Part shown: positions 34,852-43,367 of the stretch, one piece after another
How positions within the stretch are numbered: position 1 is the stretch's first letter
Layout: every line of letters starts with the position of its first letter
Source of the DNA: Paraburkholderia sp. Tr-20389
GTDB taxonomy: Bacteria; Pseudomonadota; Gammaproteobacteria; Burkholderiales; Burkholderiaceae
Direction: 5' to 3'
DNA length: 64,000 bases
Assembly: GCF_017104565.1 (NCBI RefSeq)
Contig: NZ_JAAGPD010000025.1
Location: 86,092-150,091 of the forward strand
Made by a program: the position numbers and the translations under genes
Notes under the pieces: generated by a model
Seen by the model: the letters and a program-made list of their open reading frames with translations, nothing else
Databases searched by the model: none
What the model was told of the DNA's origin: nothing

Positions 34852-36444
34852 TCAGCTTTCGACGCGCTCCGGTTGTGAAACGACGGCACGCTGCACGTCG
34901 TTGCGCTGCTCAGCCGTCCAGTAGTCGGTGCGCACGCCGATTTGCTCCGACACGAACGGGGCGGCGCCGCGCGTGGTCCGATAGTGCGCGAGCGCCTTGT
35001 ATACGAGGCCTTGCCCAAGCAGCACGATCGGCACATTGAGCAGCACCATCACGATGTTCATCAGATCGGAGAGCGCCCACAGGTTTGGTAATTCGAGTCC
35101 GGCCAGCACGGTCAGCGCACCGAACGGCACGAACACGAGTGAGCCGAGCACGCGAATGCCCGTGATGAAAGCGCGGCTGCGCGAAATGAAGTTTGCCGAG
35201 ATCTCAGCGAACGAAATCATGCCGAGCAGCGTGGTGAACGCGAACAGCGCGTAGCACACGCGCATCACGATCTTGACGATGTACGCGACGGACGCGGGCA
35301 CGAGCGTCTGGACGGAAGCCAGGTAGACCGTGATCTTCGACGCGCGAACGGATTCCCATGCCTGCCCGTCGATCGTGCCGGTCCACACATGCGCCATCAC
35401 GACGATGAAGCCCGTCATCGTGCAGATCACCATCGTGTCGAAGAACACGCCGAGGCTTTGCACGAAGCCCTGCTCGCACGGATGGTCGTTGTCGGCGATG
35501 GCCGCCGCCATCGTGATCGTGCCTTGCCCCGCCTCGTTCGACATCAGCCCGCGTTTGACGCCTTGCGCGAGGGCAGTGCCGATTGCGCCGCCGAACAGCG
35601 CATGCGGCGCGAACGCGCCGACGATCACCTCATGGAAGAAGTACGGAATGAGCGGCAGATTGATCAGGATGATGACCAGCGACATCAGGCAGAACAGCGC
35701 GGCCTTGATCGGTACGAGCACGTCGGTATAAGCCGTCACGCGCCGGATGCCGCCCATGATGATGAACGAGCACGCGACCACGAGGCCCGCTGCGATCAGA
35801 TAGTAGACGCTCGACTGGCGCGCGAGGTGCGTGCCCGCCACGGTATCGGCGATCGTGCCCAGCGCGGTGAATACGTTGAAGGTTTGCGGCGGCACATTGA
35901 ACAGCGCATACACGATGAACACCAGCGACAGGAACGTGCCGACGATCCGCCAGCCGCCGAGGATGCGCCGCCCATAGAACGGCAGCCCGCCGACGAATTC
36001 GTCGTGGTTCTTTTCCTTGAAGAGCTGCGCGAGGACGGACTCCATGAAGGCCGTCGCCATGCCGAAGAACGCGGCGACCCACATCCAGAACAATGCGCCC
36101 GGGCCGCCGACGGAAATCGCACCTGTGATCCCGACGATGTTGCCGGGGCCCGCGCGCATCGCGAGTCCGAGCATGAACGACGCGAGCGCGCTGACGCCCG
36201 TATTCGACGACTGCCGCCGCATCATGATGCGCACGATGCTGCCGATGTTCATTGTCTGGATGAAGCGCGTGCGGATCGAGAAATAGATGCCGACACCGAC
36301 CAGCAACAGGATCGCGAACGGGAGGTGACCCAGCACGGGGATCCGCGAATACGCATCGAATCCAGTCGGAAAGTCCCATAGCAAATCCGAAATGGGGGCG
36401 ATGAATGCGAAGAATGCATTCACGGATCGGAAGAGATTCTCCAC
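34852..36444 (-). CDS. Sodium:alanine symporter (AGCS) family amino-acid transporter
   Basis: This 530-residue protein has about 11 hydrophobic helices. AGCS hallmarks are 'MRAGPGNIVGITGAI' near residue 95, 'FFGMATAFMESVLAQLFK', and 'NEAGQGTITMAAAIADNDHPCEQG' near residue 300. The family imports small neutral amino acids with Na+ or H+. Convergent with the FAD oxidase gene (13-base gap). Together with the amaB-like and oxidase genes it suggests uptake plus oxidation of an amino or imino acid, an inference from proximity. Confidence 0.9.
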   Translation of the reverse strand: MENLFRSVNAFFAFIAPISDLLWDFPTGFDAYSRIPVLGHLPFAILLLVGVGIYFSIRTRFIQTMNIGSIVRIMMRRQSSNTGVSALASFMLGLAMRAGPGNIVGITGAISVGGPGALFWMWVAAFFGMATAFMESVLAQLFKEKNHDEFVGGLPFYGRRILGGWRIVGTFLSLVFIVYALFNVPPQTFNVFTALGTIADTVAGTHLARQSSVYYLIAAGLVVACSFIIMGGIRRVTAYTDVLVPIKAALFCLMSLVIILINLPLIPYFFHEVIVGAFAPHALFGGAIGTALAQGVKRGLMSNEAGQGTITMAAAIADNDHPCEQGFVQSLGVFFDTMVICTMTGFIVVMAHVWTGTIDGQAWESVRASKITVYLASVQTLVPASVAYIVKIVMRVCYALFAFTTLLGMISFAEISANFISRSRAFITGIRVLGSLVFVPFGALTVLAGLELPNLWALSDLMNIVMVLLNVPIVLLGQGLVYKALAHYRTTRGAAPFVSEQIGVRTDYWTAEQRNDVQRAVVSQPERVES

Positions 36445-36607
36445 GCGGGCTTTCCTCTATCGCAGGCGTTTAAATTCGTGATGAGCGGAACGGCGCGATA
36501 GATTTGGGTCATGTACGCTGCCGTCGTGGGCCGCCATTATACGGACATGTGGCAGTCCTACCGACGTGTAAACCGAGCAAGGAAAGCGCTGCGTACAGTA
36601 CAGGCGG

Positions 36608-37117
36608 CTAGTGCAACTGACGCAGCAGGGACATCGGCGCCATGTTGTGCATCCACACATGCGAGACGACGAACCACGCGCCTGCCCACGAAGCGGCGAC
36701 GACGATCAGATCGCAATGCCCGCTATTCCACAGATTCAGCGAATGACGCCCGACAAGCCAAGGCACGCCGAGCGGATTCGGCCAGTCGGCCAGCAGATGC
36801 ATCACGCCGCCGCAGGCGAAGCCGAAAGCGACGGCAGCCGCGGGATGATGCGCCATCGCGTGCCATGAGAAGAACAGCGCTGCGAGCCAGCCGATGCCCC
36901 AGTGCGTCGCCGTGCGATGCGTGATCCACAGGCGCTTCCTGCGCGACCACCACGCCACTTCGAGCCAATCCGGCGCGGTCGCGCCCGCGATGCCCGCCAC
37001 GAACGCGAGCCAGGCCCACACGTGCAATGGACCGTGCGATCCATAACGTGTCGCCAGCGCCGCCGAGATGATGCCGGCCGCCCAGCCCGTCGCGTGATGT
37101 GCCTTGCTCGATGCCAT
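36608..37117 (-). CDS. YdjM/DUF457-type membrane-bound metal-dependent hydrolase
   Basis: This 169-residue protein begins MASSKAHHATGWAAGIISAA. His-rich motifs at helix ends, 'KAHHATGW', 'WITHRTATHWGIG' and 'GGVMHLLADWPNPLG', with about four membrane segments match the YdjM (LexA-regulated, membrane-bound hydrolase-like) family. The conserved H..D residues suggest a metal site; no substrate is known. ATG 37117 is preferred, because the 32-residue extension is basic and unlike the family. Confidence 0.85.
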   Translation of the reverse strand: MASSKAHHATGWAAGIISAALATRYGSHGPLHVWAWLAFVAGIAGATAPDWLEVAWWSRRKRLWITHRTATHWGIGWLAALFFSWHAMAHHPAAAVAFGFACGGVMHLLADWPNPLGVPWLVGRHSLNLWNSGHCDLIVVAASWAGAWFVVSHVWMHNMAPMSLLRQLH

Positions 37118-37191
37118 TGAAGTGGTGCGTCGACGAGCGGCGCGATGAAACACGGGGCGGCCATCTTCGCAGAAGCGCAGGCGAAAAAATA

Positions 37192-37210
37192 GCCCGCGAA
37201 ATTCGCGGGC
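37192..37210 (-). terminator. Terminator of the lipoprotein gene
   Basis: GCCCGCGAA / TTCGCGGGC form a 9-bp stem around a single A (a larger loop is likely in RNA). On the minus strand a T-rich tail (TATTTTTTC) follows, 38 bases past the lipoprotein stop. Confidence 0.75.
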
Positions 37211-37247
37211 CATGACTGCAGGTGATGCGGTTACGAAGACTTACACA

Positions 37248-37586
37248 TCAGGTCGTACAACGCGCAATGGCAAAGCGCATTTCCTCTTCGGGCGGATCGT
37301 CGCCCGTGCCGCGCATGACCTTGATCACCGAACCGCGGCCCGAAGGCGTCAGCGTAATGAAATACGATCCGTTCGATGAAGAGCCGATGGTCAGATCGGT
37401 CACGCCGTTGTTCTTCGACGCGTGAACGCGCGACAAACGGCTGTCGAGGCAGCGCTCGATCTCGGACGCGGGCCGCGCCGACGATGCGTACACCATCGGT
37501 TCGCCGGAGGCGCTGGTGTCGGGGCCGCGCGACGAACCACATGCGGCGAGAATGGCGATGGGGGCGAGAAGTATGAGTCGTTTCAT
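37248..37586 (-). CDS. Small lipoprotein, hypothetical
   Basis: This 112-residue protein starts MKRLILLAPIAILAACGSSR with a lipobox LAAC (Cys at residue 16). The mature part of about 95 residues includes 'IERCLDSRLSRVHASKNNGVTDLTIGSS' and ends MRFAIARCTT; two Cys may form a disulfide. A small alpha/beta domain is likely. No Shine-Dalgarno is needed to decide the start, because the signal begins exactly at ATG 37586. Function unknown; similar lipoproteins are common in Burkholderia. Confidence 0.8.
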   Translation of the reverse strand: MKRLILLAPIAILAACGSSRGPDTSASGEPMVYASSARPASEIERCLDSRLSRVHASKNNGVTDLTIGSSSNGSYFITLTPSGRGSVIKVMRGTGDDPPEEEMRFAIARCTT

Positions 37587-37801
37587 GGTTGTTTCGTCGA
37601 CGTCTGCGTGCTGCGTGGAACGTGAGCGCAAGCGAAGCGCAAGGCTTCGCGACGAAACCGCTTGCGCCGCGACGCTCATCTGTCGAATGAACTGTCAACG
37701 AATGCAAATTCGGTTCTGGCGAAGTATACAGACGCGAGCCGGATATGCATGCGCATCGTGTTAGAAATTAATTCGAAGCGGATCGCGGCACGCAGCGCCG
37801 G

Positions 37802-38224
37802 CTAGAAGCTGTTCCGGTACGCGAGACCGACCGTCGCGCCGTGCGCCTCGCGGTGATACATGATTGCCCAGTGCGTCAGCGCCGCGCCTGTCAGCGCGCC
37901 GAGCGCGTCGGCCGCAAGATCCTTGTATGAAAATCCGTCCGTGCTGCAGGTGCCGTCGATCACTTCCTTCGCGAAGCCTGGCACGGTGCCGATCAGCGTG
38001 CCATAGAGGATGGGATGTTGCGTGTCGCGCGCGATGTACGCGCCTAGCGCGCCGAACGGTGCGGATACGCCGAAGTGTTTGAGCTTGTCCGTGCCCGTCC
38101 AGCTGTCCGATGTCTGCATGCGAAAGCCGCTATGCGTGCCGGTGCATTCGGTCCCCGCGTGCGCGGTCGAACCCGCGGCCAGCATCAGCGCGAGCGCCCC
38201 CGCCTGTCTGAAAATTGTCGTCAT
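37802..38224 (-). CDS. Periplasmic YfiM/DUF2279-like protein
   Basis: This 140-residue protein has a signal peptide MTTIFRQAGALALMLAAGST ending AHA. 'SWTGTDKLKHFGVSAPFGALGAYIA' and 'DLAADALGALTGAALTHWAI' then give the DKLKHF / DLxADxxGxxxG pattern of YfiM-like proteins (DUF2279). These usually sit at the membrane and have unknown function. ATG 38224 is used, since the long N-terminal extension has no signal. Two Cys pairs (Cys near 26 and 94) could form disulfides. Confidence 0.72.
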   Translation of the reverse strand: MTTIFRQAGALALMLAAGSTAHAGTECTGTHSGFRMQTSDSWTGTDKLKHFGVSAPFGALGAYIARDTQHPILYGTLIGTVPGFAKEVIDGTCSTDGFSYKDLAADALGALTGAALTHWAIMYHREAHGATVGLAYRNSF

Positions 38225-38384
38225 ATGCTCTCCGATGTTGTCGTGATTCGCGTCCGTTCTGTCAGAAAAGTCCGGCGCGTGTGAGCATTTAACGACATAT
38301 TGAGTTAGATCATTAGTAAACCGAAATAAAAGTGTCAACGAATGTGTCGGTGTGCGTTGGAGTATCTGCTTCGGGCAAAAAGAA

Positions 38385-38413
38385 ACGCGCGCGTGCTTTA
38401 TGCACGCGCGCGT
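38385..38413 (-). terminator. Porin terminator
   Basis: ACGCGCGCGTGC / GCACGCGCGCGT is a perfect 12-bp stem with a TTTAT loop, followed on the minus strand by TTTCTTTTT. It lies 83 bases past the porin stop. Confidence 0.85.
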
Positions 38414-38495
38414 TGTGTGTTGCCTTGCGTTGCCGGGACGGATCAGACGGGCGGTCCGGACCGCCTCGCCCGACCGTCGTCAGGCGGAGGAAGGC

Positions 38496-39650
38496 TTAGA
38501 AGCGGTGACGCAGGCCAACGGCGACAGCCGTCTGGTTCTGCGTCGACGACGGCGTCAGCGTGTTGATCGATGCAACGTTCGCACCGAAGTTGCCGAGTTC
38601 GCCCGAAGCGTGCTGGTAGACGCCTTCCAGGTAGACGTCCGTGCGCTTGCTCAGCGAGTAGTCGCCTTGCAGCGAAACCGTGTGCCACTTCGGCGAGCCG
38701 TCGCCGTTCGAACCCGACACCTTGCCGTCCGTGAACGTGTACGCAGCGGCCAGGGCCAGCGCCGGCGTCAGCGCGTAGCGACCGTTGATTTCGTAGTTGT
38801 CCATGTGCAGGTTCGTGCCCGACAGGCCGTTGATGAACGTGCCGCCGACATTCGCGCTTTGCAGGTTGTCGAGTTGCGTATGCGTCCAGAGCAGGCCGAC
38901 GGTCGCGGGGCCGTACGTGTAGTTCGCGCCGACGCCGTACGTGCGCTGCGTCTGTGCTGCCAGTTGCGCCGCGCCGTTCGAACCCGACGAGATCGCGCCG
39001 CCCGTGTTGTTGCTGCCTGCGTTGTTCAGTTGCAGGTAAGCAGCAGCGACGTTCAACGGACCGTTCTTGTACGAAGCGCCTGCGCTCCATGCCCGGTTGT
39101 CCGCGAAGCCGTTTGCTTCGTTCGAGAAGCCGTACAGGCCGCCGAATTGCAGGCCGGCGTAGTTTGCGCTCGTGTACTTGACCGCGTTCTTGATCGAGAA
39201 CGAGTTGTCGAGGTTGTCGTTGTCGAACGGGTGGCCGGCCAGGTTGTTGCCGTAGCCCGAACCTGTTGCCGACAGCGGCGCGAGGTAATCGACCATCGAG
39301 TCATATTGACGGCCGAGGGTCAGCGTGCCGAACTGGTTGCTTTGCAGACCGACGTACGCCTGACGGTTGAACAGCGTGTTGCTTTCCTTGAGGCTGCCGT
39401 TGTTCAGGTTGAAGCCGTTCTCCAACGTGAAGATCGCGTGCAGGCCGTTACCCAGGTCTTCGCTGCCGCGCAGGCCGAAGTACGTGTCCGACACCGTGCC
39501 GCTGCCTTGTTGCCAGTTGCTGTGGCCAGCCTGGTTGTTCGTGTAGACGAGACCGGCGTCCAGCGTGCCGTACAGGGTCACGCTGCTTTGCGCGTTGGCC
39601 GATGCTGCGAATGCGCCGAGAATGCCCGCGACGATAAGGGTTTTTTTCAT
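38496..39650 (-). CDS. Gram-negative general porin (second copy in window)
   Basis: This 384-residue outer-membrane protein has signal peptide MKKTLIVAGILGAFAASANA with mature start QSSVTLYGTLDAGLVY, the Burkholderia trimeric-porin first strand. 'YFGLRGSEDLGNGLHAIFTLENGF' and 'AYVGLQSNQFGTLTLGRQYDSM' are core strands. It ends AVAVGLRHRF with the C-terminal Phe required for assembly. It is closely related in plan to the porin at 11483 but clearly a different paralogue. A strong hairpin terminator follows. Confidence 0.95.
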   Translation of the reverse strand: MKKTLIVAGILGAFAASANAQSSVTLYGTLDAGLVYTNNQAGHSNWQQGSGTVSDTYFGLRGSEDLGNGLHAIFTLENGFNLNNGSLKESNTLFNRQAYVGLQSNQFGTLTLGRQYDSMVDYLAPLSATGSGYGNNLAGHPFDNDNLDNSFSIKNAVKYTSANYAGLQFGGLYGFSNEANGFADNRAWSAGASYKNGPLNVAAAYLQLNNAGSNNTGGAISSGSNGAAQLAAQTQRTYGVGANYTYGPATVGLLWTHTQLDNLQSANVGGTFINGLSGTNLHMDNYEINGRYALTPALALAAAYTFTDGKVSGSNGDGSPKWHTVSLQGDYSLSKRTDVYLEGVYQHASGELGNFGANVASINTLTPSSTQNQTAVAVGLRHRF

Positions 39651-40343
39651 GCTTTATAACTCCGAGACTTTGCGTGGAGATCGCAATACGGAACACGCGC
39701 CTGCAATGCGTGCCGTCGATCCGGAGCGAAGTGTATTACTGATAATCGTCTGCTTACTTTCGCCTGACGCAACAATGCTTTCCAGAAATCGGAATAGATC
39801 GATTAATGTCGCTAAGTATTTTGCTTTTAAAGGATTTTTTGTGGCTGGCGAGGTTCGTGAGAGACGTTGTCAATTGTCACATTGTTGCAACAGCGCGACG
39901 ACGACAGCCCAAAGTCAGGTGGGTTAACCCGTTGAAAGCCGTTTTCATGCGCTTTTGCAAGCCTTGATTCATGCGATTTTTGGAAAGGTACTGTTCCATC
40001 CTTTGGTCTCGCTGAAGCCGGATGGTGCTAATAGAATTCGTGTTGCCCCTTTGACCAAGGGTTGTCTTTTTCATCTGTTTTCAGCGGCCTTCGGGCCGCT
40101 TTTTTTTGCCCTATTAAAATGCGGCCAATTTATTTTATCGACTGGTCGCAATAGAGTGTTTCGAAAATCGATATCAAATTCGCCTGAACTTTTTCTTATT
40201 CGAACGATAAATGCTCTTGCCTTGTCCGTTCGTTATAGGCGGGCAGCCGGCGCGGATTCGAGGCGGCACGCGCGGGTAAAATGCAGGTTTTCGTGCCGCA
40301 GGCCTGAAGGCGCGGCGCCCGACGAACCCGAACGTATTCCGCA
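39651..40343. other. Long A+T-rich intergenic region with a candidate small RNA
   Basis: About 690 bases, lower in G+C than the flanks. It carries the porin promoter region on the left and, on the plus strand, a strong intrinsic terminator at 40083-40107 with no protein-coding frame in front of it. Short minus-strand frames lack ribosome-binding sites. The transcript ending at that terminator may be a small RNA starting somewhere between about 39880 and 40000. Confidence 0.4.
40083..40107 (+). terminator. Intrinsic terminator without an upstream protein gene
   Basis: AGCGGCC-TTCG-GGCCGCT forms a 7-bp stem closed by a UUCG tetraloop and followed by a run of eight T residues. The nearest plus-strand coding gene upstream is many kilobases away, which points to a non-coding transcript. 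Confidence 0.85.
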
Positions 40344-40850
40344 ATGACCGACACGCTTCTCTCCGAACCCGACGCAGGCAACGCGTCCGAAGCCATCCAC
40401 GAAGACCGCCTGTGGGCCGACAACGGCTGGACCGCGCGCGTCAAAAAGAACGAAGACGACGACGGCTGGGCTGTCGAGATGATCAAGGACGGCGAGGCCG
40501 AACCCGCGCTGGTGGGCCCGTGGACGATGGGCCGCGACAAGAAGAATCCGAAGCCGCTGGACGTCGGGGCGTTCAACACGCTCGTGAAGACGGCATCGGA
40601 AGTGTTGCGCCGGCATGAACAGCAACTGCACGCGCAATTGCACAAGCGGATGACCGTGGAATCCGGCGAGAACATCGTCGAGGTCACGCTCGACATCGTG
40701 CCTGACGAAGACGATCCCTATGCGTTGCTCACCGCGTTCGACACGTTCGGCGAACAGCTCGCACAAGTGAAAGTCGCGCCGAACTTCAAGTTCAGCAGGG
40801 CGAGCGCGGCGTCGTGGGTCGAGAACGAATTCCGTCGGCCCGGCGGCTGA
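40344..40850 (+). CDS. Conserved hypothetical acidic protein
   Basis: This 168-residue, acidic, soluble protein begins MTDTLLSEPDAGNASEAIHE. A strand-rich N-terminal half ('GWTARVKKNEDDDGWAVEMI', 'EPALVGPWTMGRDKKNPKPL') is followed by a long helix, 'FNTLVKTASEVLRRHEQQLHAQLHKRM', and a C-terminal alpha/beta part. No domain recognised. It is convergent with the HIT gene (28-base gap). Codon use is typical, so it is likely a genuine conserved protein of the genus. Confidence 0.78.
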   Translation: MTDTLLSEPDAGNASEAIHEDRLWADNGWTARVKKNEDDDGWAVEMIKDGEAEPALVGPWTMGRDKKNPKPLDVGAFNTLVKTASEVLRRHEQQLHAQLHKRMTVESGENIVEVTLDIVPDEDDPYALLTAFDTFGEQLAQVKVAPNFKFSRASAASWVENEFRRPGG

Positions 40851-40878
40851 CGCCGCGTCTCCATCAGACTGTGGCGAG

Positions 40879-41307
40879 TCAGGCGGACTGGTTCAGTTCC
40901 GCCTTGATGCGCTCCGCCAGCACGCGCAGTTCGTCGATGTCGGCGCGCTCGGCGGCGTGAATCTTGAGCGGAATGCCGTCGTGGCGCGGAATCACGTGGA
41001 AGTGCACGTGCGGCACGGTCTGGCCGGAAGCTGCGCCGTTCAGTTGCGCGATCATCATCCCGGGCGGGTTCAACGCAGCCTTGACGGCAATCGCGATCTT
41101 GCGCGTCGTGCGGATCGCGGCCGCTGCCGCGTCCTCCGACAGTTCGAACAGCTCGGCGGCGGGCTCTTTCGGCAGAACGAGCACGTGGCCCTCCGCCTGC
41201 GGCATGATGTCCATCAGCGCGACGGTGTGCTCGTCTTCATAGATGCGGATGGACGGCAATTCGTCGCGCAGGATGCGGGCAAACGGGTTCTGCTGATCGT
41301 AGGGCAT
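40879..41307 (-). CDS. HIT family protein (histidine triad nucleotide hydrolase)
   Basis: This 142-residue protein has 'NPFARILRDELPSIRIYEDE' at the start, as in HinT/FHIT-type proteins. The triad is VPHVHFHVIPR near residue 100 (His-x-His-x-His). These enzymes hydrolyse AMP-lysine, adenosine phosphoramidates or dinucleoside polyphosphates. The start MPYDQQ at 41307 is the first Met. Upstream lies a roughly 670-base stretch without genes that carries the palindrome array. Monocistronic. Confidence 0.93.
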   Translation of the reverse strand: MPYDQQNPFARILRDELPSIRIYEDEHTVALMDIMPQAEGHVLVLPKEPAAELFELSEDAAAAAIRTTRKIAIAVKAALNPPGMMIAQLNGAASGQTVPHVHFHVIPRHDGIPLKIHAAERADIDELRVLAERIKAELNQSA

Positions 41308-41486
41308 GAGAGGCTCCGGTGGTCAGTCGCAATGGCCTCGCTCGGGAGGCCGTGCATGATGGGTCCGGGGATTTTATCCGACGCGCTTTTCGCCTGATCG
41401 CTCGACTGCGCGCAAGCGTCGTTGCATCGATCGGCAACGCGGCCCGATTTTCCTTTCTCAGCAGGCACTTGCGAGCGGTGTGCTCA

Positions 41487-41953
41487 GGTTGTCCACATCC
41501 TTGCCAACAAAATCTGTGGACAACCAGGGTAGCCGCGATTCGCGCGACGGCACGCGGCGCCGCTCGCACACTGCGTGCAGCGCCTTCAAACTCAATCGCG
41601 TCAAACACTTGCCGCTGTCTTGCTCAGGATACTCACAGGCTTTTGAACAGAAACTGTGGACAACCGCGAAGCGTGTCGCGGGCGCCGAAAGCAGTCTTCG
41701 AGTTGAGCGTGCTCGAGTGCATGAGGAGCAATCCGAATCGCGTCAATGACTTATGTCGGTCTTGCTCAGGTTGCTCACAGGCTTGCCCCCAGAAATTGTG
41801 GACAAGCATGCGGGTAAGCGCGTCACGTCGGGTAACGGTTCAGCCGGCAGACGCACCTTCTCGTGCACGACATACATTCCGAGTGGGATCAATGACTTGC
41901 GACGTTCGTGCGCAGGATACTCACAGCCTTACCCACGAAAAATGTTGATAACT
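41487..41953. repeat. Four degenerate tandem units with DnaA-box-like palindromes
   Basis: Four 39-base cores start at 41487, 41627, 41769 and 41915 (spacing 140, 142, 146). Each has two 11-base arms around a 17-base spacer. Core 1 is a perfect inverted repeat, GGTTGTCCACA / TGTGGACAACC. Cores 2-4 keep the right arm (TGTGGACAA or close) and a left arm ending CTCACA. Inside the spacers, TTACCCACG and similar sequences resemble a third DnaA box (TTATCCACA). A further conserved segment (TCAATGACTT-like, then CTTGCTCAGG) precedes each core. No frame here is coding. Confidence 0.75.
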
Positions 41954-41980
41954 CGCGGCCGAGCCTCGCGCGCGAAGCCT

Positions 41981-42418
41981 CTAGCTGCGCTTGCAGAAAA
42001 TCGCCGTCACATGCGGCGCGACGTGATGGACGATCGCGTTGCTGCCCGCCGCCGTCACAGCGGTCTGCACCTTCTCGTCGCTACCCCAGACCACGGCGCC
42101 ATAGGCCGATTTCGCAAGCGGCTCGCCGCTGCCGACGCGGAAAATGGGGTCGTCCTGTTCATACCCGACGACGGCGAACACGCCGAAGCCGTACGCGTCC
42201 AGATTCGCGCCGCGCACGGGACGGAACGCGTTGATCGAATTGCTTTCGACGCGCATCGGCTTCGGGTCGATCAGCTGTTGCGCGGCGAGGTCGGCGATGA
42301 ACTTGTGGGCCGATTGATCGCAGGCGAGCGCGGCATCGAGCGACGCGGCGCGAGCCGCGAGCGGCAGCGCCGACAGCAGCATGGCGATCAAGACGGAACG
42401 GACAAAAAGGTATCTCAT
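41981..42418 (-). CDS. Secreted hypothetical protein
   Basis: This 145-residue protein starts at ATG 42418 with MRYLFVRSVLIAMLLSALPL, a Sec signal ending near AARAAS. The mature part has 'LACDQSAHKFIADLAAQQLI', 'GFGVFAVVGYEQDDPIFRVG' and a C-terminal HVTAIFCKRS; two Cys could form a disulfide. No known domain recognised. It is likely periplasmic. The palindrome array begins about 30 bases beyond its stop codon, so the array lies downstream of this gene and upstream of the HIT gene. Confidence 0.72.
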   Translation of the reverse strand: MRYLFVRSVLIAMLLSALPLAARAASLDAALACDQSAHKFIADLAAQQLIDPKPMRVESNSINAFRPVRGANLDAYGFGVFAVVGYEQDDPIFRVGSGEPLAKSAYGAVVWGSDEKVQTAVTAAGSNAIVHHVAPHVTAIFCKRS

Positions 42419-42677
42419 GTTTTCGACGGAACATGCGCGCGAGCACTTTGAGCGCGCACAGACAAAAGCGGTATGAAGCACGAAGAAACCGTGACGATCG
42501 ACGCTAAACCAGCGAGAATGGCGGCCCGGCGATGCGGTAACATCGGCGTGACAGACGCGCACTCTACCTGCGTTCGGAAAATCGTGCTGTCGGGTGAACC
42601 ACGGTAGGTCTTTGAAAAGCAACAGAATTGTGCCCGACTCAGGCAAGAAATCGCGATCCCGTATATATTTCCGGGTT

Positions 42678-43367
42678 ATGACTTCGCAATCACACCCTCC
42701 CCGGAACGTTCCGCCGCCGAGAATGTGGGACGCCCGGCTTGCCCGGCGGCTCATCATGCCGCTCGTGGACACACCCGTTACGCCGAATCACCTGACGACC
42801 GTACGCCTGCTGATCGGTCTCGCGGGTGGCCTGGCATTGGCTCGCGGCGGTTTCGCGTGGACCAACGTCGGCGCGCTCCTGATCGTGCTGTCCAATTTCG
42901 TCGATCACACCGACGGCGAACTCGCGCGCGTCAGCGGCAAGACAAGCCGCATCGGTCATTTTTACGATCTCGCGTGCGACGCCCTCGTCACGGTGCTGCT
43001 GTTCGGCGGTATGGGCTACGGGATGACGTCGGCGCAGGTCGACAACCTGATCGGTCTGCATCTTCCGCCGTTCCTGCTCGGCACGATCGCGGGTATCGCG
43101 GTTGCGCTGATCTTCTTCCTGCGCATGCGCATCGAGGAGATGGCGGGCAAGGCGGGCACGAAGCAGGCGTCGGTCGGCGGGTTCGAAACTGAAGACATCC
43201 TGTATCTGCTGCCTCTCGTCACACTGACGGGCGGCGTTGCACCGTTTCTCGTGGCTGCGTCGATCGGCGCGCCGTTATTTGCTGCGTATGTGGTGCTCGA
43301 TTACCGGCGTGTCGTGCGCCGCAGTCGTCCCGCGCAAGAAAACAGTCAAGCCGTGGTCAGCCGATGA
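42678..43367 (+). CDS. CDP-alcohol phosphatidyltransferase family membrane enzyme
   Basis: This 229-residue protein has the complete catalytic motif of the family: Asp76, Asp79-Gly80, Ala83-Arg84, Gly93, Asp97 and Asp101, exactly spaced as DxxDGxxAR(x8)GxxxDxxxD. About six hydrophobic segments follow. Enzymes of this class transfer a phosphoalcohol between CDP-linked and free hydroxyl substrates, making phospholipids or phosphodiester solutes. ATG 42678 begins the domain; the longer frame is not family-like. It overlaps the dioxygenase by ATGA and heads a four-gene operon with a nucleotidyltransferase able to supply a CDP-headgroup. Confidence 0.9.
   Translation: MTSQSHPPRNVPPPRMWDARLARRLIMPLVDTPVTPNHLTTVRLLIGLAGGLALARGGFAWTNVGALLIVLSNFVDHTDGELARVSGKTSRIGHFYDLACDALVTVLLFGGMGYGMTSAQVDNLIGLHLPPFLLGTIAGIAVALIFFLRMRIEEMAGKAGTKQASVGGFETEDILYLLPLVTLTGGVAPFLVAASIGAPLFAAYVVLDYRRVVRRSRPAQENSQAVVSR

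Noticed and set aside
34852-36444. Possible frameshift in the AGCS transporter
   Set aside because: The frame is continuous with all signature segments; the apparent extra length at the C-terminus is within family range.
41319-41948. Long open frame across the palindrome array
   Set aside because: The amino-acid composition is shadow-like and the region is tandem repeats; there is no ribosome-binding site.
41487-41953. CRISPR array
   Set aside because: Units are spaced about 140 bp with degenerate repeats and no unique 30-40-bp spacers; no cas gene nearby.
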